Source of the DNA: Larimichthys crocea
Taxonomy: Eukaryota; Chordata; Actinopteri; Sciaenidae
Assembly (NCBI RefSeq): GCF_000972845.2
Contig: NC_040027.1
Span: 14,251,760 to 14,315,759 of the forward strand
Reading direction: 5' to 3'
DNA length: 64,000 bases
Under the pieces are notes generated by a model. The model had not been told where the DNA came from. It saw nothing but the letters and a program-made list of their open reading frames with translations, and searched no databases. Position 1 is the first letter of the stretch, and every line of letters starts with the position of its first letter. The position numbers and the translations under genes were made by a program. Below are positions 39,211-52,290 of this stretch, piece by piece.

Positions 39211-42200
39211 TGGTAACACCACAAAAAGTGTATATTGTTACAATATTTTTTTATTTTATTTCGATGTTTAGGTCAGTTTTGTTGAGTTTGCATTCTTACT
39301 GACACTGGGCGTGGCAGAATCTGGATCTTTCAACCATTCATCCATGGCTTTTAGCTGTAAACTTATATCCATTGTTCATCCATAAGTTACAGCTAATTAC
39401 CCGAAGAGATAAAGATCTAAACCATGTATGCATTACTTTAACGTTGGCTCACTTGTTAACTAGTTTTCATGCACTCTGTGCAAAGATTAGTTACAACTCA
39501 CAGGTTCAGAGGTTCAGTAGTCTATGATTGTGACAATAACATTAGGATTGGTTGAGAATTACTGAACTGAAAGTGAAATTAAAGTCAAGTGCATTACTTT
39601 TGAATAACAGCCTATGAATTACTTTGAACAGTATTAACGTGTACAAAATGTGTGAATTTTGGTTATTGCAGACTTCCATATTCTCTTGGGAACCACACTG
39701 CACACTTCTTGTTCACAGGCTTCCCCTTTTCTTTTAAGAAGAACCATTAAAAAGAAACAAATGACAAATTTAAAAACGAGATGTTTGTGGTCAGGAGAAG
39801 AAAGCAACTTAACAACAGTCTGAATATGAGGGATATAAAAGTGACTAATTTGCATGTCTCAAAAATATGGAAACGTGCAATGCTGATATATAAAAAAAGA
39901 AAATTCATATTAAGAGTTTGTGCTCAAAAAGTTGGTCTGCATGACAAAATTAATTACACAAAGAAGGCCTCTCTGATAGTTAAGCCATGAATGGGTAGCC
40001 AGGATGACATCACCATTTTCCAAGATAGACAAACAGACATAGAGGGTGAAAGCTCATCAGTCAATCATGAACGTTTCCTGGTGACTGGCAGGTCAGGGCT
40101 GCTGTGTGCAGTTATTCCTTTACAATAGCAGAATGGAAAATCTTTTGGAGAGTGTAGCCAATGAGACCAAAGCCCATTTATTTTAAATAACACAGACGTA
40201 GTACAACACCTGATAATGAACGTAATTACATTCAAGCAACTTGGTGTCCGTGACCTTGGTGGTCTCTGAAATTCTGTCAAAAGAGGCAGAAACAGATTAA
40301 GGTTTTTGTGTGGGCAAATCCCTATCTCTTTATTACTGCTCTTTCAATATTAAGCTCTGCTCCTGGTGTGACCTTGTGTTACTTACATCAGTCTCATTAC
40401 AGTACACTTAAACTGGCTGCACTTTGGATGATCTATATTCATGGGAAGTGGTAGTATAAACAGGAAAAGTGGGGACGTGATTCTACCTCGTAGAGGGAAC
40501 TGAACATTGTCTGTAACCTTTTTACCGTTCGCTGGTGTCAGTTAAGCAGACTAAATAGATCTGTCATTTACATCTGAGAAACTGAAACAAAGGGCAGGTA
40601 AGGAGTCGTTAAATTACCTGGGCGAAAACCTGGCTGTGGGAATGCTGAAGAAATTTGTAAGGACTAGTAACAAGGACATAAAACCGACTTAGGGCTAAAA
40701 AAGACTCTACCCAGTGTAAGCAATTAACCTCACTGACACTGAATCCCACTGCTGAACTTCTTCAAAGACCAGCCAAGCTATCGGATAGAGGACGAGTCCT
40801 TGTTGCTCTCAGCACTGTTAACTAATACGCTCTCGTGGTTAGAAGCGCGATTTCTAAAGTGAAAGGAGACATAAAATTACTATTCACTTATAAGAGTATC
40901 ATTTCAAATAGATGTGGTGACCTTAATAATTCCTCTGACTGAGAACATTTAGGCTTGAACTCTCGAGAAGGTAGAATGACTGCTCGAATATAATTATTTC
41001 ATTTGCTACAATGTGCAAAAATCTCAAATTCATATTTAGAAATCAGAGACCATCAGCCGGCATGTCAAGGTCTTTCAGATTCCAGCCCTGGTCGATGAGG
41101 TTCAACAGTGTACTCTAACAGCACTTGTACTTTATATCGACTTTCTATTGACGCTTAATAGAAAAGAAAACTCTCCTTGAGCAGCTACTTTGTCAGAAAT
41201 ACAACCGAAGTGCAACCTGTGTTTCAGTCAGGTCAGTAATAATTTGAATAACCACAAGTAGTTTTCCGCCCAACAGTAAGTTGCTGTAAAGTTGGGTTAT
41301 TCTGTTAAGAAGTTGGAGGTGAGAAGCTTGTTGCCTGCAGCTCTTTATCCAACCGCCATTACTCCCTAGCAAAAATAAGAAATGATCCACTAATGTAAAG
41401 ATGACAGTTGTTTTGTCTTGTGTACAAGATTGTGTTCGGCGCTGACACTGTGTTTCTCGCGGCTGTTTCACCAATATAAAGCTCTTATTTGAATTAGTAG
41501 CAGTAGGAAATGTTTAGTTTGCTTCATCAGTAACGTGATAGAGCTCTGCTACGATGGTAGATAGATACTTTATAAAATAATGAATAGACCATACAGCAGA
41601 AGGGGCTGTAATTACTGTATGTCTCATTGATGTCAGCCTCAACTCACAAATTCAGTGTGGGAATGGAGGACGCCACTAACAATGATAACCACTATATAGA
41701 AAGGTACTTATAAAGGCTATATTGAACTAGGCACATATGCAACTTGTTTCCTGTACGCTGCTGCCATCCCAGCTAATCGCAGCTATTCCAGTCAATGTTT
41801 AAAACCCAGCCATTTGTGCCGTGGTCTGTGTCAGGAGTGCTGCAGAAGCTGGTCTCCGATGAGAATATGCAGCTCACGTTGGCTGGAAGCCAAACACAGA
41901 AACAGCATAGAGAAGCCGGATGATTTTCAAAATAAAACACCCTGTACAAACTCCCGATCCTAAAAACAGCCAAAGGGAAACAATTTAACTACGTAGCATA
42001 TTTTCATAAAGAACATAAACCATGAAAAATGACCAAATCTGAACAAAATCTGGCAGATAAAGCGCTTCTGAGACTCCTGGTAGGGTTTGAGGTCACATGG
42101 ACTGGAATGTCTACAGCTTCAAAAACATGACGTGATTTCATGAAAATCTAGAATAGATTATAACTATTTCTGTCATTACGACGACAGACATGAATACCCC

Positions 42201-43816
42201 ACAGAAACTGGCACAAGCGAGTGCAAACAACAGCAGAATACACTCAGCACATATCTGGATGTAATCTGTCTGTAGCTGACACACTGAGAGTACTCTTGCC
42301 CTTTCAAATTACAGCATTTTCCTCTAAAGTGGAGCACTCTTCTTAAATGTATTACATCTCATATTCCTGCTCTCAGCAGGCTTTGTCTGAGGTCACGTCC
42401 TTCAAGAATGTAAAAAAGCCCCCCCCCCCAAAAAAACATCAACTTTCTGCACCTTCAAGTGCAATTTACTGCAAGACGATGACTTGTGGCTAACTATAAA
42501 GGTTTAGTTTGATCCTTAGGTTTTGGGTGAACACATGAAACACATGCAATAAATGTCATTATGCTGTAAATCTGTTTACATAATTGGATCTCCAATTATG
42601 CGAGACCCAGTTAGGCCTGCCTGGCTGTTATGGAAAATACTGTTGTAATATCGTCCGGCCCCACTGGGTTTCTTTCCTATTTGTGAATTTCCAGATGCCC
42701 TGTGATTAATTTGTTCTAGTTCGCAGAAAACATAAAGTCAGCAATACTTTATATCTGCTGGAAAACGTCTCACATGAGAGCTTTCTTGGAAAACACTTAG
42801 TGGCACTAAAACTCAAAACTGCTGTCTCTCAGTAACAATGATGGACGGCTCGCCGGGTGGTGTTTGCACAGGCACTCTTACTGCCGTACTTTGAAGTCTT
42901 ATCGTGTGTGCAAAACGTGTACTGAGGGGAAGCTGTGGGACACCTCGGGCTGAGGCACGTGTGCAAAGCACTCCATGCAAAACGAGACATTAATTGAACG
43001 TCTGTATAGTTTTATCAACATTTGTGTGTATTCAAATACGCAGCAATTACACCTCTGTGGAGGTAAGACAGGGAAGTGCCGAAGACAAAGGCCGACTGCT
43101 AGGCTGCAATTTGTGTCGCCAGTGGTGTGACTGAGGTTGGTTAGACAAGAGAGATAGCGGGTCGTAAAATCAGGAAGTACACAGGTGACGATAACAGATG
43201 TGGGTGAGTTCCTGCACATTACTAAAAGGAATTAATGATATCTAGACAAACAATTTGAATGAGGCAAATCACCCAGCGGAAGAGATGGATCTCGCTAATA
43301 CAAATGCCGGCATTGTTCCACAGAATATGTAAAGTCTGAGCCCAGATAAGGAGGCTGCTGATCGCCTACTTTGATACATGGCAGAAAACTTTATTGGATG
43401 GCAATCAGCGTGCTGTGCAAAATGTATTCCTGCAATTCCTGGCAAAGGGATTAATAGATTTTTTTCTTGCATGCTATTATACTGATTGTACACACAGTAA
43501 GCTTCCTCAGGCACCTGTTATACCTGTAAGGTATTCTACAACAAATGTAATACACTGCCAGAGGGTGTTTTAATCTATTTCACACAGTACAACACACACG
43601 GGATAGCAAAAATACACAAAATACTTAAAGTAATGATAATATTTTCACTAAAAATACAGTTACAGTATTCACCGATTGTGAAATTAAATCTATGTTTACT
43701 TATTTTGTATCAGCCCACCTGTGAGTACAATATTAGACTGAATTAGTCAAAAAGTATCAATCAAAAATGCACATTTTAAGCCCCTATTTTAATTTAATAC
43801 ATACAAATCTAAATTT

Positions 43817-44160
43817 AAAGGGCCACTCCATCAATTTTACAAAGCAAGTTCAGTTTGCTCGTCACATAGAGAACTATTCACCTGATGAAAAACAGGTTCC
43901 CAAAGGCTAAAAATGATAATGTCATCACTGCTTGTGGACTATTGATGTTTAGTAAAAAGCCACCTATCATGTCTGCTACAACTGCTGTGAACCAGGATAA
44001 CAAAGGAATTTCTGGACTGAAATGGGTCAACTTTGGGACAAAAAAAACAAAACAAAAAACACATAAAATGAAAAATACTTGGTACATTGGTTACCATTGG
44101 TTAAATGTGTCTATGCAGGGTTGCCTTGCTGGTAAAACTAAACTGAACCATTGTATCTGA
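43817..44160. repeat. Dispersed repeat (AAAGGGCCACTCC family)
   Basis: Starts TTAAAGGGCCACTCCATC and includes ATAATGTCATCACTGCTTGT near 43916, which recurs at 44390 and 47303. Non-coding despite 69- to 91-codon frames. Confidence 0.55.
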
Positions 44161-44387
44161 GGAGTTGTTTGTTGTTATAAGACACTATAACCCCAATACT
44201 GAAGGACTGGTTTATCTTCAGAAGACTGTTTTCTCAGTGTAGGTTTGAACAGCGTGAGACCTCAGCTTAAAGACAATTCTGTGGAGTAATGTTCCTCCAG
44301 TGGCAACATTTAGTTCTGTTTTTTTTGTTGTTATCTTTTTAAGTTTATCAAGCCTGCTTCGCTGCGAACATCTGTGAAAAATTACCC

Positions 44388-44512
44388 TGATAATGTCATC
44401 ACAGCTTGTGGGTGAAAAATGTTTAATAAGACGCCAAGTGGGAGATTCTAGTTTAAAACGTTCCAAGCAAAGGACGGTCTAACTAAACACACTGGATTAT
44501 GGGAAACGTAAG
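44388..44512. repeat. Dispersed repeat copy with TAATGTCATCACAGC block
   Basis: Contains TAATGTCATCACAGCTTGTG and, at 44476-44510, a 35-base segment matching 47353-47387 at 34 positions. Confidence 0.65.
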
Positions 44513-44604
44513 ATCCAGTGTCCCACCTTTACTTCAAAATAAAAGTCAGCATATCTAGCAGGCTCTGCTGCTGTGTGATTTTACTTTTTTTTCCCTTTAG
44601 TTTA

Positions 44605-44731
44605 TTTACACTTTGGACAGAGGCAGGATAACTGCTTTCCCTTCTCTCCAGTCTTTATGTTAAGCTAAGTTAAGCACCTGTAGGCTTTGGCTTAGTATCA
44701 GTATAAATGACTGATGTGCCCCTTCAAGATG
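44605..44731. repeat. Dispersed repeat, same family as 35670
   Basis: Contains TTTGGACAGAGGCAGGATAA, CCAGTCTTTATGTTAAGC and the TGTAGGCTTTGGCTTAGTAT block. It is the left part of the family; the CAATCTTCTC segment is missing. Confidence 0.6.
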
Positions 44732-45667
44732 GAAAACAAGGGGTTAATATGAATTTAATATGCTGTTACTATAACGTGGCAGGTTGAGGTGGAAAACTTT
44801 TGTCAAAAAACAAATTCACCGTTTCATTTATGTTCGTTTGTTCTTAGAGATTCCTAGACTGACTGACTTGAAGGCTAATTTGAAGTTTTCCTCTTTCTCT
44901 CTGGGATATGACATTTCTCTTCAGAGACTCAACTCTCACGTTCATTCTCTAATCGTACAGAGGCGTATGACCCTGAGGATGGGAATAAAAGAAGAAGAAA
45001 TTACTTTCATTAAGAAATTCAGATTTCCCCCCATCCTTTTGATCTTGTGCCAGAAGAACATTTATGCTGATGAAATGCATAAATAAAGTTCTTAAATTAT
45101 CCCGTTCCTCTTTAGCGCATGTATCAGAGTTGGAGAACTTCCAGACAAGACAACTACAATCACAGTGAGTGCCTCTGAAAAGGGATGATTTAAGAGATGG
45201 CCTGCCACTGGTATAAACGTCATGTAGCTCAACTTCGAGACTTTACTGGTAAAGTGCACATCAAGCCATTTCCTGCAAGTGATGTGAAAGAAAATTGAGA
45301 GTATGAGTTAATATGTGCTGTGTAAGAAGAATCAACAATATCAGTGTGTGTTCCAATTTATTTCTTTAGGACGATTTTTCATCATTATTCCAAGATGTTT
45401 TCTAAAAAGCATCTACTGTATCAGTTTTTTAAAGAAGATGCCCTGGTCATCAAGATGCTTCATCCCTTTTCCAAGAAAAGTCAGAACCTCCTCGTCAGTT
45501 AGCAAGCTGCAGGCTGCATTGATACCACTGACAGCATAAATAATGGACAAACTAAACATGAACTCTAGATCGAGCATTTGGCGTGCATTTGACAGCCACT
45601 GTAATTTCGAGTGTGACTTACTTTCAGGTTGCAAAGCACAGATACACTGCTAGATGTTACTAAATCC

Positions 45668-45857
45668 TTTTTGGCTTTTTCAAGCTTTATTTTTGATAGA
45701 GACAGCCGAAGAGTGATAGGAATGTGAGGAGATAGAGACGGGGAATGATACGCGGGAAAGAGCCACAGGTGGGATTCGAACCCTGGGCCGCCGCAGCAAG
45801 GACCGAGCCCCTGCACACGGGGCGGACGCTCCACCAACTGAGCCAAACAACACCCCC
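45668..45857 (-). mobile_element. tRNA-derived SINE with intact A and B boxes
   Basis: On the minus strand TGGCTCAGTTGGTGG (45845-45831) is an excellent A box and GGGTTCGAATCCC (45783-45771) a perfect B box. The tail has the ATCAAAAATAAAGCTTG block. Orientation is the same as LPP. Frames of 66 to 138 codons at 45565-45981 read through it and are not genes. Confidence 0.85.
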
Positions 45858-46889
45858 AATCTTTAAGACCTGTGAACAGTCTTTCAAGCTTCACGTTTTC
45901 AAAGCCCCCCCCAAAAAATGAAATCCCTGCACATTTTGAAAAAAAACATGAAGGTAATCTATTGCCCAACATTTCCTGCACTCATTGTCCTGCACAGCCG
46001 TTGTCCGTCTCAGCTTCCAAAAAAGACCCACAAACATGATATTGCTGACAATAAGAAACTTTCACCCTGTCATATCCAGCAACTGGACTGATGACAAAAC
46101 CTGGCCATATTCTAATGAACTGAATAAGGGAAACACTTCTGCAAAACCATTTCCTTGTGGCCTTGCAAGATGACGTGTCTTTCCTGACAATATTGTGCAA
46201 GGAAATACTTTTATGTCTGTTGCACAACACACTGGCAGGGAAACCGGTCACAGATTTGTAAGAAGGAATGAAATTTAAAATAACTTGGGCCCCTTCTGGG
46301 ATATCTTCTTGTCAGTCATCTCTTTAGTTTGGTCAACTTTTGATCAGAGGAGTGATTCAGTTCAGTAAAAATAAAGAAATAGATGAGACAAAATCTTCTA
46401 ATCCACAAAGAGAATTAACGGCATGTTAGATTCTAACATGATTTTGACTTTTAATAACTCAAGTGAATTTAAACCATATCAGACTGCTTATCGGCTGCAG
46501 ATAGTTATGCATCAGCTCACTAAATGATGTGCAAGTGAAAACAATGTAATTATCATCTAATTCGCCAAAGAAGAGATATCTGAAAATATAAAAACACAAT
46601 GAATGCATCTCTGATTCATTATTCAAGGAGAACAAATTAATAAATCCATCAGGTTGTTCTGGGTTACAAAAAGTTTTGTGCTAGCCTCACTGCTAATGAC
46701 TATCACTAAGGTTAAATCTGAGACTAATTCGTTTCACAGCTTCTATTAACATTAGGATTTGATATCACTGTCACCAACAGGCAACAATAAAAATGGAAAT
46801 TTCTTGGTCTTAAAGCTGCACCAGCACACATGACATATTATCATATGTTGTGGAAATTTCTCTGCTGCTGGTGAAGAATGAAATAGAGA

Positions 46890-47200
46890 CTTCTGCCGGC
46901 CGACAAGGTTTTATTTTCTTTGCAAAGAAAAGGTCAATCAACACGCGAGCGGTCAAGATGAAGAAAGACCCCAAGCATGGGGACACCTAGATATTTATAC
47001 CTGAGGGACACTCCTTTCACACCTCTTTGTCTGCTGCAGGAGTCGGACCCTTCAGGAATTGTTTCCACACCTGTTTGTCTGTTGCAGGTATCAGCGTTGA
47101 TTGAATTTACTATTACATTACAAAGACAAAAGGACCTGGTGTCTTATGTGGGGAGGTTGTGCGTCTCTAGTGGTTGATTGAGTTTACTATTACACATATG
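46890..47200. repeat. Probable dispersed repeat with internal near-duplicate
   Basis: CACACCTCTTTGTCTGCTGC (within 47016-47040) is echoed by CACACCTGTTTGTCTGTTGC (within 47064-47088). The layout resembles repeats seen widely in fish DNA, but I cannot assign a family or exact ends. Confidence 0.35.
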
Positions 47201-47295
47201 TATGTCATATGTATGAGCTGTGTCATTAATTTAGAGTCGTATATTGACTCCTCTATGTTTCAGAGCGGTTTTGCTGGAAAGAGCTGTGAAAACTT

Positions 47296-47392
47296 TCCCC
47301 GATTATGTCATCACAGCTTGTGGATAACATGGAAATGAATCAAGCAATGGAAGGTCTAACTAAACACATTGGATTATGGGAAACGTATGATT
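47296..47392. repeat. Dispersed repeat copy, partner of 44388-44512
   Basis: Contains TTATGTCATCACAGCTTGTG and the 35-base block ending GGATTATGGGAAACGTA at 47387. Same orientation as its partner, about 2.9 kb away. Confidence 0.65.
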
Positions 47393-47502
47393 CACTGTTT
47401 GTTTTTTTAACCTTTCCCTTTTCTTCGGAATACAAGTCATGATGTTTGACTGGCATGCTCTGCTGCTTTAATTTATTTTATTGCGATTCCTCTTTTTAAA
47501 TT

Positions 47503-47630
47503 TTAGACAGAGGCATGAAGCTAAAGCTAACCAGCTGTAGGCTCTAGCTTGATACTTAGTGCACGGACATGAGAGTGGTGTCAATCTTCTCAAACTGACG
47601 AAAGCGAATAAGTGTATTTCCCCAAATTCC
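47503..47630. repeat. Dispersed repeat, same family as 35670
   Basis: Contains TAGACAGAGGCATGAAGCTA, GAGAGTGGTGTCAATCTTCT and GCGAATAAGTGTATTTCCC in the same order as the other copies. Confidence 0.6.
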
Positions 47631-48231
47631 TGTAAGGTCACGAGAAGTTAACGTTAGGCAGCTAGCATGCAGTGGGCTTTTTGGGGCTTTTTTTTTTTTT
47701 CAGAGAAACAAGTTGATAAAGTTTGTAGAGCTGAGCGAAACTGCAGAGTCTGGTGGTGAATTCTGGTAGTTTTAGAGTGACACTGATTCATTGTTAATAC
47801 ACAAGTACTGATTAGTACAGCCTTAACATGAGCTGCTGCTAATGGTGTTAGGAGTAAGCCGTTAGCCAGCTGGATAGCGCTTACCATTACTGAGCTCAAC
47901 TCAGCGTCTATAAGTTCAGTACTTCATTCAAAGCTGTGTATTTTCAGGAAATAATGAAAGACAAGTTTCACCGAATGACCAAAAACAAAACAAAGCGAAT
48001 AAAAAAAGAGGAATTGAAGATGTGTGTGGAGAGAAGTGGCAGCTTGTCTGGCTTTGATGAAATGAAATGTGATCGCCTGAAGCGAAAATATACGAACATT
48101 CCCTGGCACAGGGCTGCCAAAAAAGCCCACCTCTGATATCATAATGTGCATCTTTGAAACATGGACACATAAATAACCAGAGTGAGCCAAAACCAGGCGG
48201 TGTGGCAGGGGGGAAAAAATTAGTTACTTAC

Positions 48232-48401
48232 AATATAGCAAGGCTCACAGTACGCCTTCTTCTCCACGGCGAAGAAAGGCTTGCCACGCAGCTTGGTGCT
48301 GCAGGTCATGCAGACGAAGCAGTCGACATGGAAGACCTGATCCATGGCAGTGCAGCCGGTGCCTTCACCCACTACGTTCTCTCCACAGCTGGCACAGCGC
48401 C
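48232..48401 (-). CDS. lpp: LPP exon encoding LIM domain 1
   Basis: 170-nt exon on the minus strand: two bases completing the split Gly, then 56 codons. It holds a whole LIM domain. Zinc ligands are visible in order: C-A-S-C, then after the ENVVGEGTGC segment H-V-D-C, F-V-C, M-T-C, and finally Y-C-E-P-C. The segment GCTAMDQVFHVDCF and the end VEKKAYCEPCYI are hallmarks of LPP rather than of zyxin or TRIP6. The acceptor is TCTCCCCAG and the donor is a perfect GTAAGT. It ends in phase 0 and joins the Asn-Thr-Leu-Glu start of the next exon. In the family the LIM domains target the protein to focal adhesions and mediate partner binding. A 155-codon open frame on the plus strand over 48154-48621 is an antisense shadow of this exon. 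Confidence 0.96.
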
Positions 48402-49107
48402 CTGGGGAGAAGAAGAGGAGGGGAGGCTGAGGACAGATTCATCAGAAATCCACAGATATACAAAGTCAGATGAGATTCATCAGGAAACCAACAGTCATAT
48501 TCCACTCACTGAAAAAACTGCAACGATCCTATCACGTACGCTGTTAGGCAGGAGAGCTGTGAAATATGAGTGTTTCCGAGCACTGGCAGATGCTCTGATG
48601 ATAATACACAGCTTGACCTGATAGGAAATATCCTACAGTGTGCGGTGATTTCTCACAGTTTTAGGACAATGATACAACATCTAAGGTCAAGAGAAATGAG
48701 CAAAGAGATCTAAGAAGAGAATCAAGTATGGCTGAAATTAATGATTAATTTGATTATGGAGTTAAAGGACATATTTTATGTGCCCCTGCGCACATAAAAA
48801 CTTTAGGAGAGAAGTTATTGACTCTCAAGGTGCTGTAACATCTGACTGAAGTTAAGTAAATCAAATTAGAGGTTCATTTGTGTTTCATTTGGCAACAGTG
48901 CTGCTGTGCTTTGTTCACTTTGTTCTGATTCACGTCTCTGACTGGCCTCTTAAACTCATGAGTAGGGCAGTAAGTAGAACAATCTGCCATGGCAGAGTGA
49001 TGCCATTTCCAAGAAACAGAAGTGAATTTATAAAAACTGTAGCGATCACATAAACATGCAAGCTTGTTTACAAGTCTTAGTTCACTCAAATTATTACTTT
49101 GACTTTA

Positions 49108-49305
49108 GAGGGCAGCTGTGGCTCAGGAAGTCGAGCCACTAATCAGAAGATCGGTGGTCGGATCTCCTTCAGTCTACGTGTCAAAGTGTCCTTTGGGCAA
49201 GTTACTGAACCCAGTATTGTTTCAGATGGCTGCACCTTGAGCGGTCAGAACGACCTGTTGACCTTTTAATCTAGAACTTGTAGTAAATGCTCATCACAAG
49301 TTACC
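49108..49305 (+). mobile_element. tRNA-derived SINE, diverged
   Basis: AGGGCAGCTGTGGCTCAGG head with the A box near 49119-49131, B-box-like GGTCGGATCTCC at 49156-49167, then the AAGTGTCCTTTGGGCAAG block I know from a widespread fish SINE. The 3' end is uncertain. Confidence 0.7.
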
Positions 49306-49946
49306 CGAGTTGACATTGGGTATTGAATTAACAGTTAAACAGTTAAGAGGCAGCAAATTCTTACATTTAGTTTTTCTGCTTCATAGATGAGTTAAAGCCT
49401 AATTGATTGATCAACATTGTTGCCTTTCTAATTAATCAATTGTTTTAGTCTTAGAAACAGGCATCAGAAATCACACACTAAAGAGCTTATGTTCTACTGT
49501 GAAAGACGAAATTTATTTATAATTTTATTGCTGCTCATTTCTATCCGACAGGCTGCCGGCTGGCTATAGATTTGTTTTAACCACAGGATACATGAGCTGT
49601 TTGTTGGCTGTGCATCAACATCAAACTACCTTTTTTTTTTTTTTTCTAAAAAAATGTTAAGCGATCCCTTCAAATGCCTAATCTTCATTTCTATTTCAAA
49701 CACCGGATAAGGAAGGATTAAATACTATAATTATGCGACATTAAAGAAACCATACGCATCACCAAAGTGTGACACGGACAACATCTATTCCAAAAAAAAA
49801 AAAAAAAGAAAGAAGAAAAATCAGGCTTTAAATGATAAAAAGAAAACTTTAGAAGTACAACTAAGTCTTTGTAAAAGGGGGCACAAGTGAACTGATACTA
49901 TTGCGCCAGAAAGAGCCTGATTGCATATTGCGGGACATGGCATTTG

Positions 49947-50030
49947 GATATCTTTAATTGAGTTGGAGATATCTTTAATTGAGTTTAAGATGTCCTCGAC
50001 TCAATGCAAGTTATCTTCAACCCAATTAAT
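49947..50030. repeat. Imperfect 21-bp tandem repeat, four units
   Basis: Units begin at 49947, 49968, 49989 and 50010. The first two (GATATCTTTAATTGAGTTGGA and a copy differing only at its end) are nearly identical. The later two are diverged but keep the spacing and a TCAAT/GAGTT-type core. Confidence 0.7.
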
Positions 50031-51175
50031 AACACTGTCAATTTAATTACTGGTATCTTACAATAATAGGGTTTAAAAAGATATCTCAGAATGTTTTATT
50101 TTTTACACATCTGAGGACAGATGCAATCTCTCAGAGGAAGTATGATACAGTATATTTAATTAATTCAAGTTCAGTTGTATAGATCATTTTTTTGGTTCCC
50201 TTTTTCATTTTTTGCTTCATCTAAAGGCTGATTTGGGAGATGATTGACACTCTGTATGTTCTGAACAGAGCGGTTCAAGCGTGTTACAGACAGAGGCGAG
50301 ACACTAACCGGGGGGAGATAGAGTATCTGATGCTTGCATTTTCACAGTTCCACTCGCTGTTTTCAAATCAAAAATTCAAACGGAGTGTAAAGCTGAATCT
50401 GTCTCAGGTATCAGCACAACTTTTTGTAAGTCATATTGTTGTTGAGATCAAATATCTGCTTGACTGCGAGGCCCCGCTAATGGTATTCTAATCTCAGATA
50501 ACTCATTATCTTATTGTCAGCCTCAGTGGAAACTAAGAAAAGTTGCTTAACGAACGACTGGATCCGCAACTTCTCTAGTAACATTGTAACACAGATATTC
50601 GGGATTGTGTTTATTGCAGGATTTGTTGTTCACTGTCTCGGGACACATTCATAAACAAAGCAGCTGACAGATTGCTGTTATTAGATGTTAACATTTTGAA
50701 TTCTTATCACAGCAGGTTAATTTAGCGGCTGCCGTCATCCGTGGCGACTTACAGCGCAGACAAGTTTTCATAGAACCTGCTATCGGTTTCATCTGTTCCC
50801 ACAGCTCTATCCACACCTCAATTATGGCTGCGTTACCTACTGTACAGGGAGGCAGATTAAACAAACTAGTGAAGGCACGTCTCGGGGGGACATGTGGGTG
50901 TCAGTGGAATCACAAGCAGGGTAATCACTTCAGAGAGCCAGAGGGAAAGAGAAAGGGAGAGAGAGTGAGTGAGAGACAGAGATGGAGCATGTTGAGCCTG
51001 TTAGTGGCTTCAGATCAGAGGCCATCTTTAGTGAGTGGATGAGAATGCCAAACATGTCCCACAGGGCTCCCACTTTAAACAGCGAGAAGGAAACCTCTCA
51101 GAAATCCTTTTCCTTTTGGCAGTCTGTGATCGCGAGGGCCCTCAGGAGCTATTTGTGCGCGACTGTGTGTACAGT

Positions 51176-51220
51176 CACACACACACACACACATACACAC
51201 ACACACACACATACACATAT
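51176..51220. repeat. (CA)n microsatellite
   Basis: CA run with two TA interruptions. Confidence 0.95.
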
Positions 51221-51560
51221 ATAAAAATAAATAAATAAAAAATCTCGCTTGCACCAGACATGCCACACATGTAGACGAGCATATATACAAACACAGACAC
51301 ATGTATCATATACTGTATGCATAACCGCAGACATGTCGTGACGTGCTGTGCTCGCACATCAGCAGCCCACACATGGATTCACATGATCACGTAACAAAGA
51401 GCAGCACATCTGAAGCTCTGTACATCTGGCACTGAAACTGCTTTTTTATTATTAATATTTATTATTAATATCACCCAAAATGTGAAGCACTGAATAATAA
51501 TAAGAATCTAAAAGCACAGGAGCTACATAATAAATCATTATATGTGACGTCACATCGGAC

Positions 51561-51855
51561 AGTGCTGCAACTAACGATTCATTTCATTGTGGGTTAATCT
51601 GATTGATTATTATTTTATTTTTTTTATCAATTAATTATTTAAACTATAAAATGTCAGAAAATGTCAAAATCTCCTGAAACCCAGGTTGAAATATTCAGAC
51701 AGATTTTCCTCTTATAGAAGACAAAGAAAAGAAAAGCAAAAATTCACAATGAAGAGATGGAACCAGAACATGTTTGTCCCTTTTGTTTGATTAAAAATGA
51801 CTAATTGATAAATTTTTCATCAATCAACTAATCAACTGATCGTTTCAGCTCTAAT
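51561..51855. mobile_element. MITE-like element with GCTGCAACTAA-type ends
   Basis: Starts AGTGCTGCAACTAACGATTC and ends with inverted GATCGTTTCAGCTCTAA. The AT-rich ATTAATC-like interior and the AAATGTCAGAAAATG block are typical of a fish repeat I recognise. Non-coding. Confidence 0.7.
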
Positions 51856-52007
51856 CTCTAGGAAATAAATAACTTTGTTTCGACAAGAGACTGGGTCGGA
51901 GGTCGTACAGAGGATGTAGTAAAGTAAAGTACAGACATTGTTACTGTAATGTTCAACACCGTGTGGACTGTTTTAAAGTTTATGATTAAAAATGGTAATG
52001 CAAACTG

Positions 52008-52290
52008 GAGCTGCAACTAATTCTTATTTTGATTAATGTGATCATTATTTTCTTGATTAATAATAATAATTTCCCAGAGTCTGAGGTGAAGTCTTCTTAT
52101 TTCTTGAGACACTCGGTTGACTTTCAAAGGACACAAAGAAAAGCAGCAAATTTAAGAATCTAAAAGAACTTTGAGTGTTTTTGCTTAATAAATTATCAAA
52201 ATAAATAGACAGAGTATTTTATTGATCCCTGAAAGGAAATTCTTGTGGTTTGGGTTATAACTAATTCATTGACAAATTGTTTCAGTTTTA
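52008..52290. mobile_element. Second, diverged copy of the 51561 element
   Basis: Starts GGAGCTGCAACTAATTC, has the GACACTCGGTTGACTTTC-region interior and ends near AATTGTTTCAGTTTT. It lies 150 bases after the first copy in the same orientation. It also contains TATTTTATTGATCCCTGAAAG, a common fish repeat-tail motif near 52215, suggesting a nested insertion. Confidence 0.55.

Larger units (their letters stand above)
31413..48231 (-). other. Large LPP intron between LIM1 and LIM2 exons
   Basis: 16,819-base phase 0 intron. It holds two CpG-rich patches (31870-32400 and 38190-38385), purine and CA/GT microsatellites, a MITE with clear inverted ends at 38938-39210, a SINE at 45668-45857, and several copies of fish-type dispersed repeats (35670-35843, 43817-44160, 44388-44512, 44605-44731, 46890-47200, 47296-47392, 47503-47630). 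No additional coding exon is evident. Confidence 0.88.

Noticed and set aside
45771..45845. Possible tRNA gene (A and B boxes present)
   Set aside because: The boxes belong to a SINE: there is no complete cloverleaf with a matching acceptor stem, and the sequence continues into a SINE body and tail.
45565..45981. 138-codon open frame on the minus strand
   Set aside because: It reads through a SINE with A and B boxes; the peptide is translated repeat.
48154..48621. 155-codon open frame on the plus strand
   Set aside because: It overlaps the LPP LIM1 exon in antisense; the minus strand encodes a perfect LIM domain with splice sites. The plus frame is a shadow.
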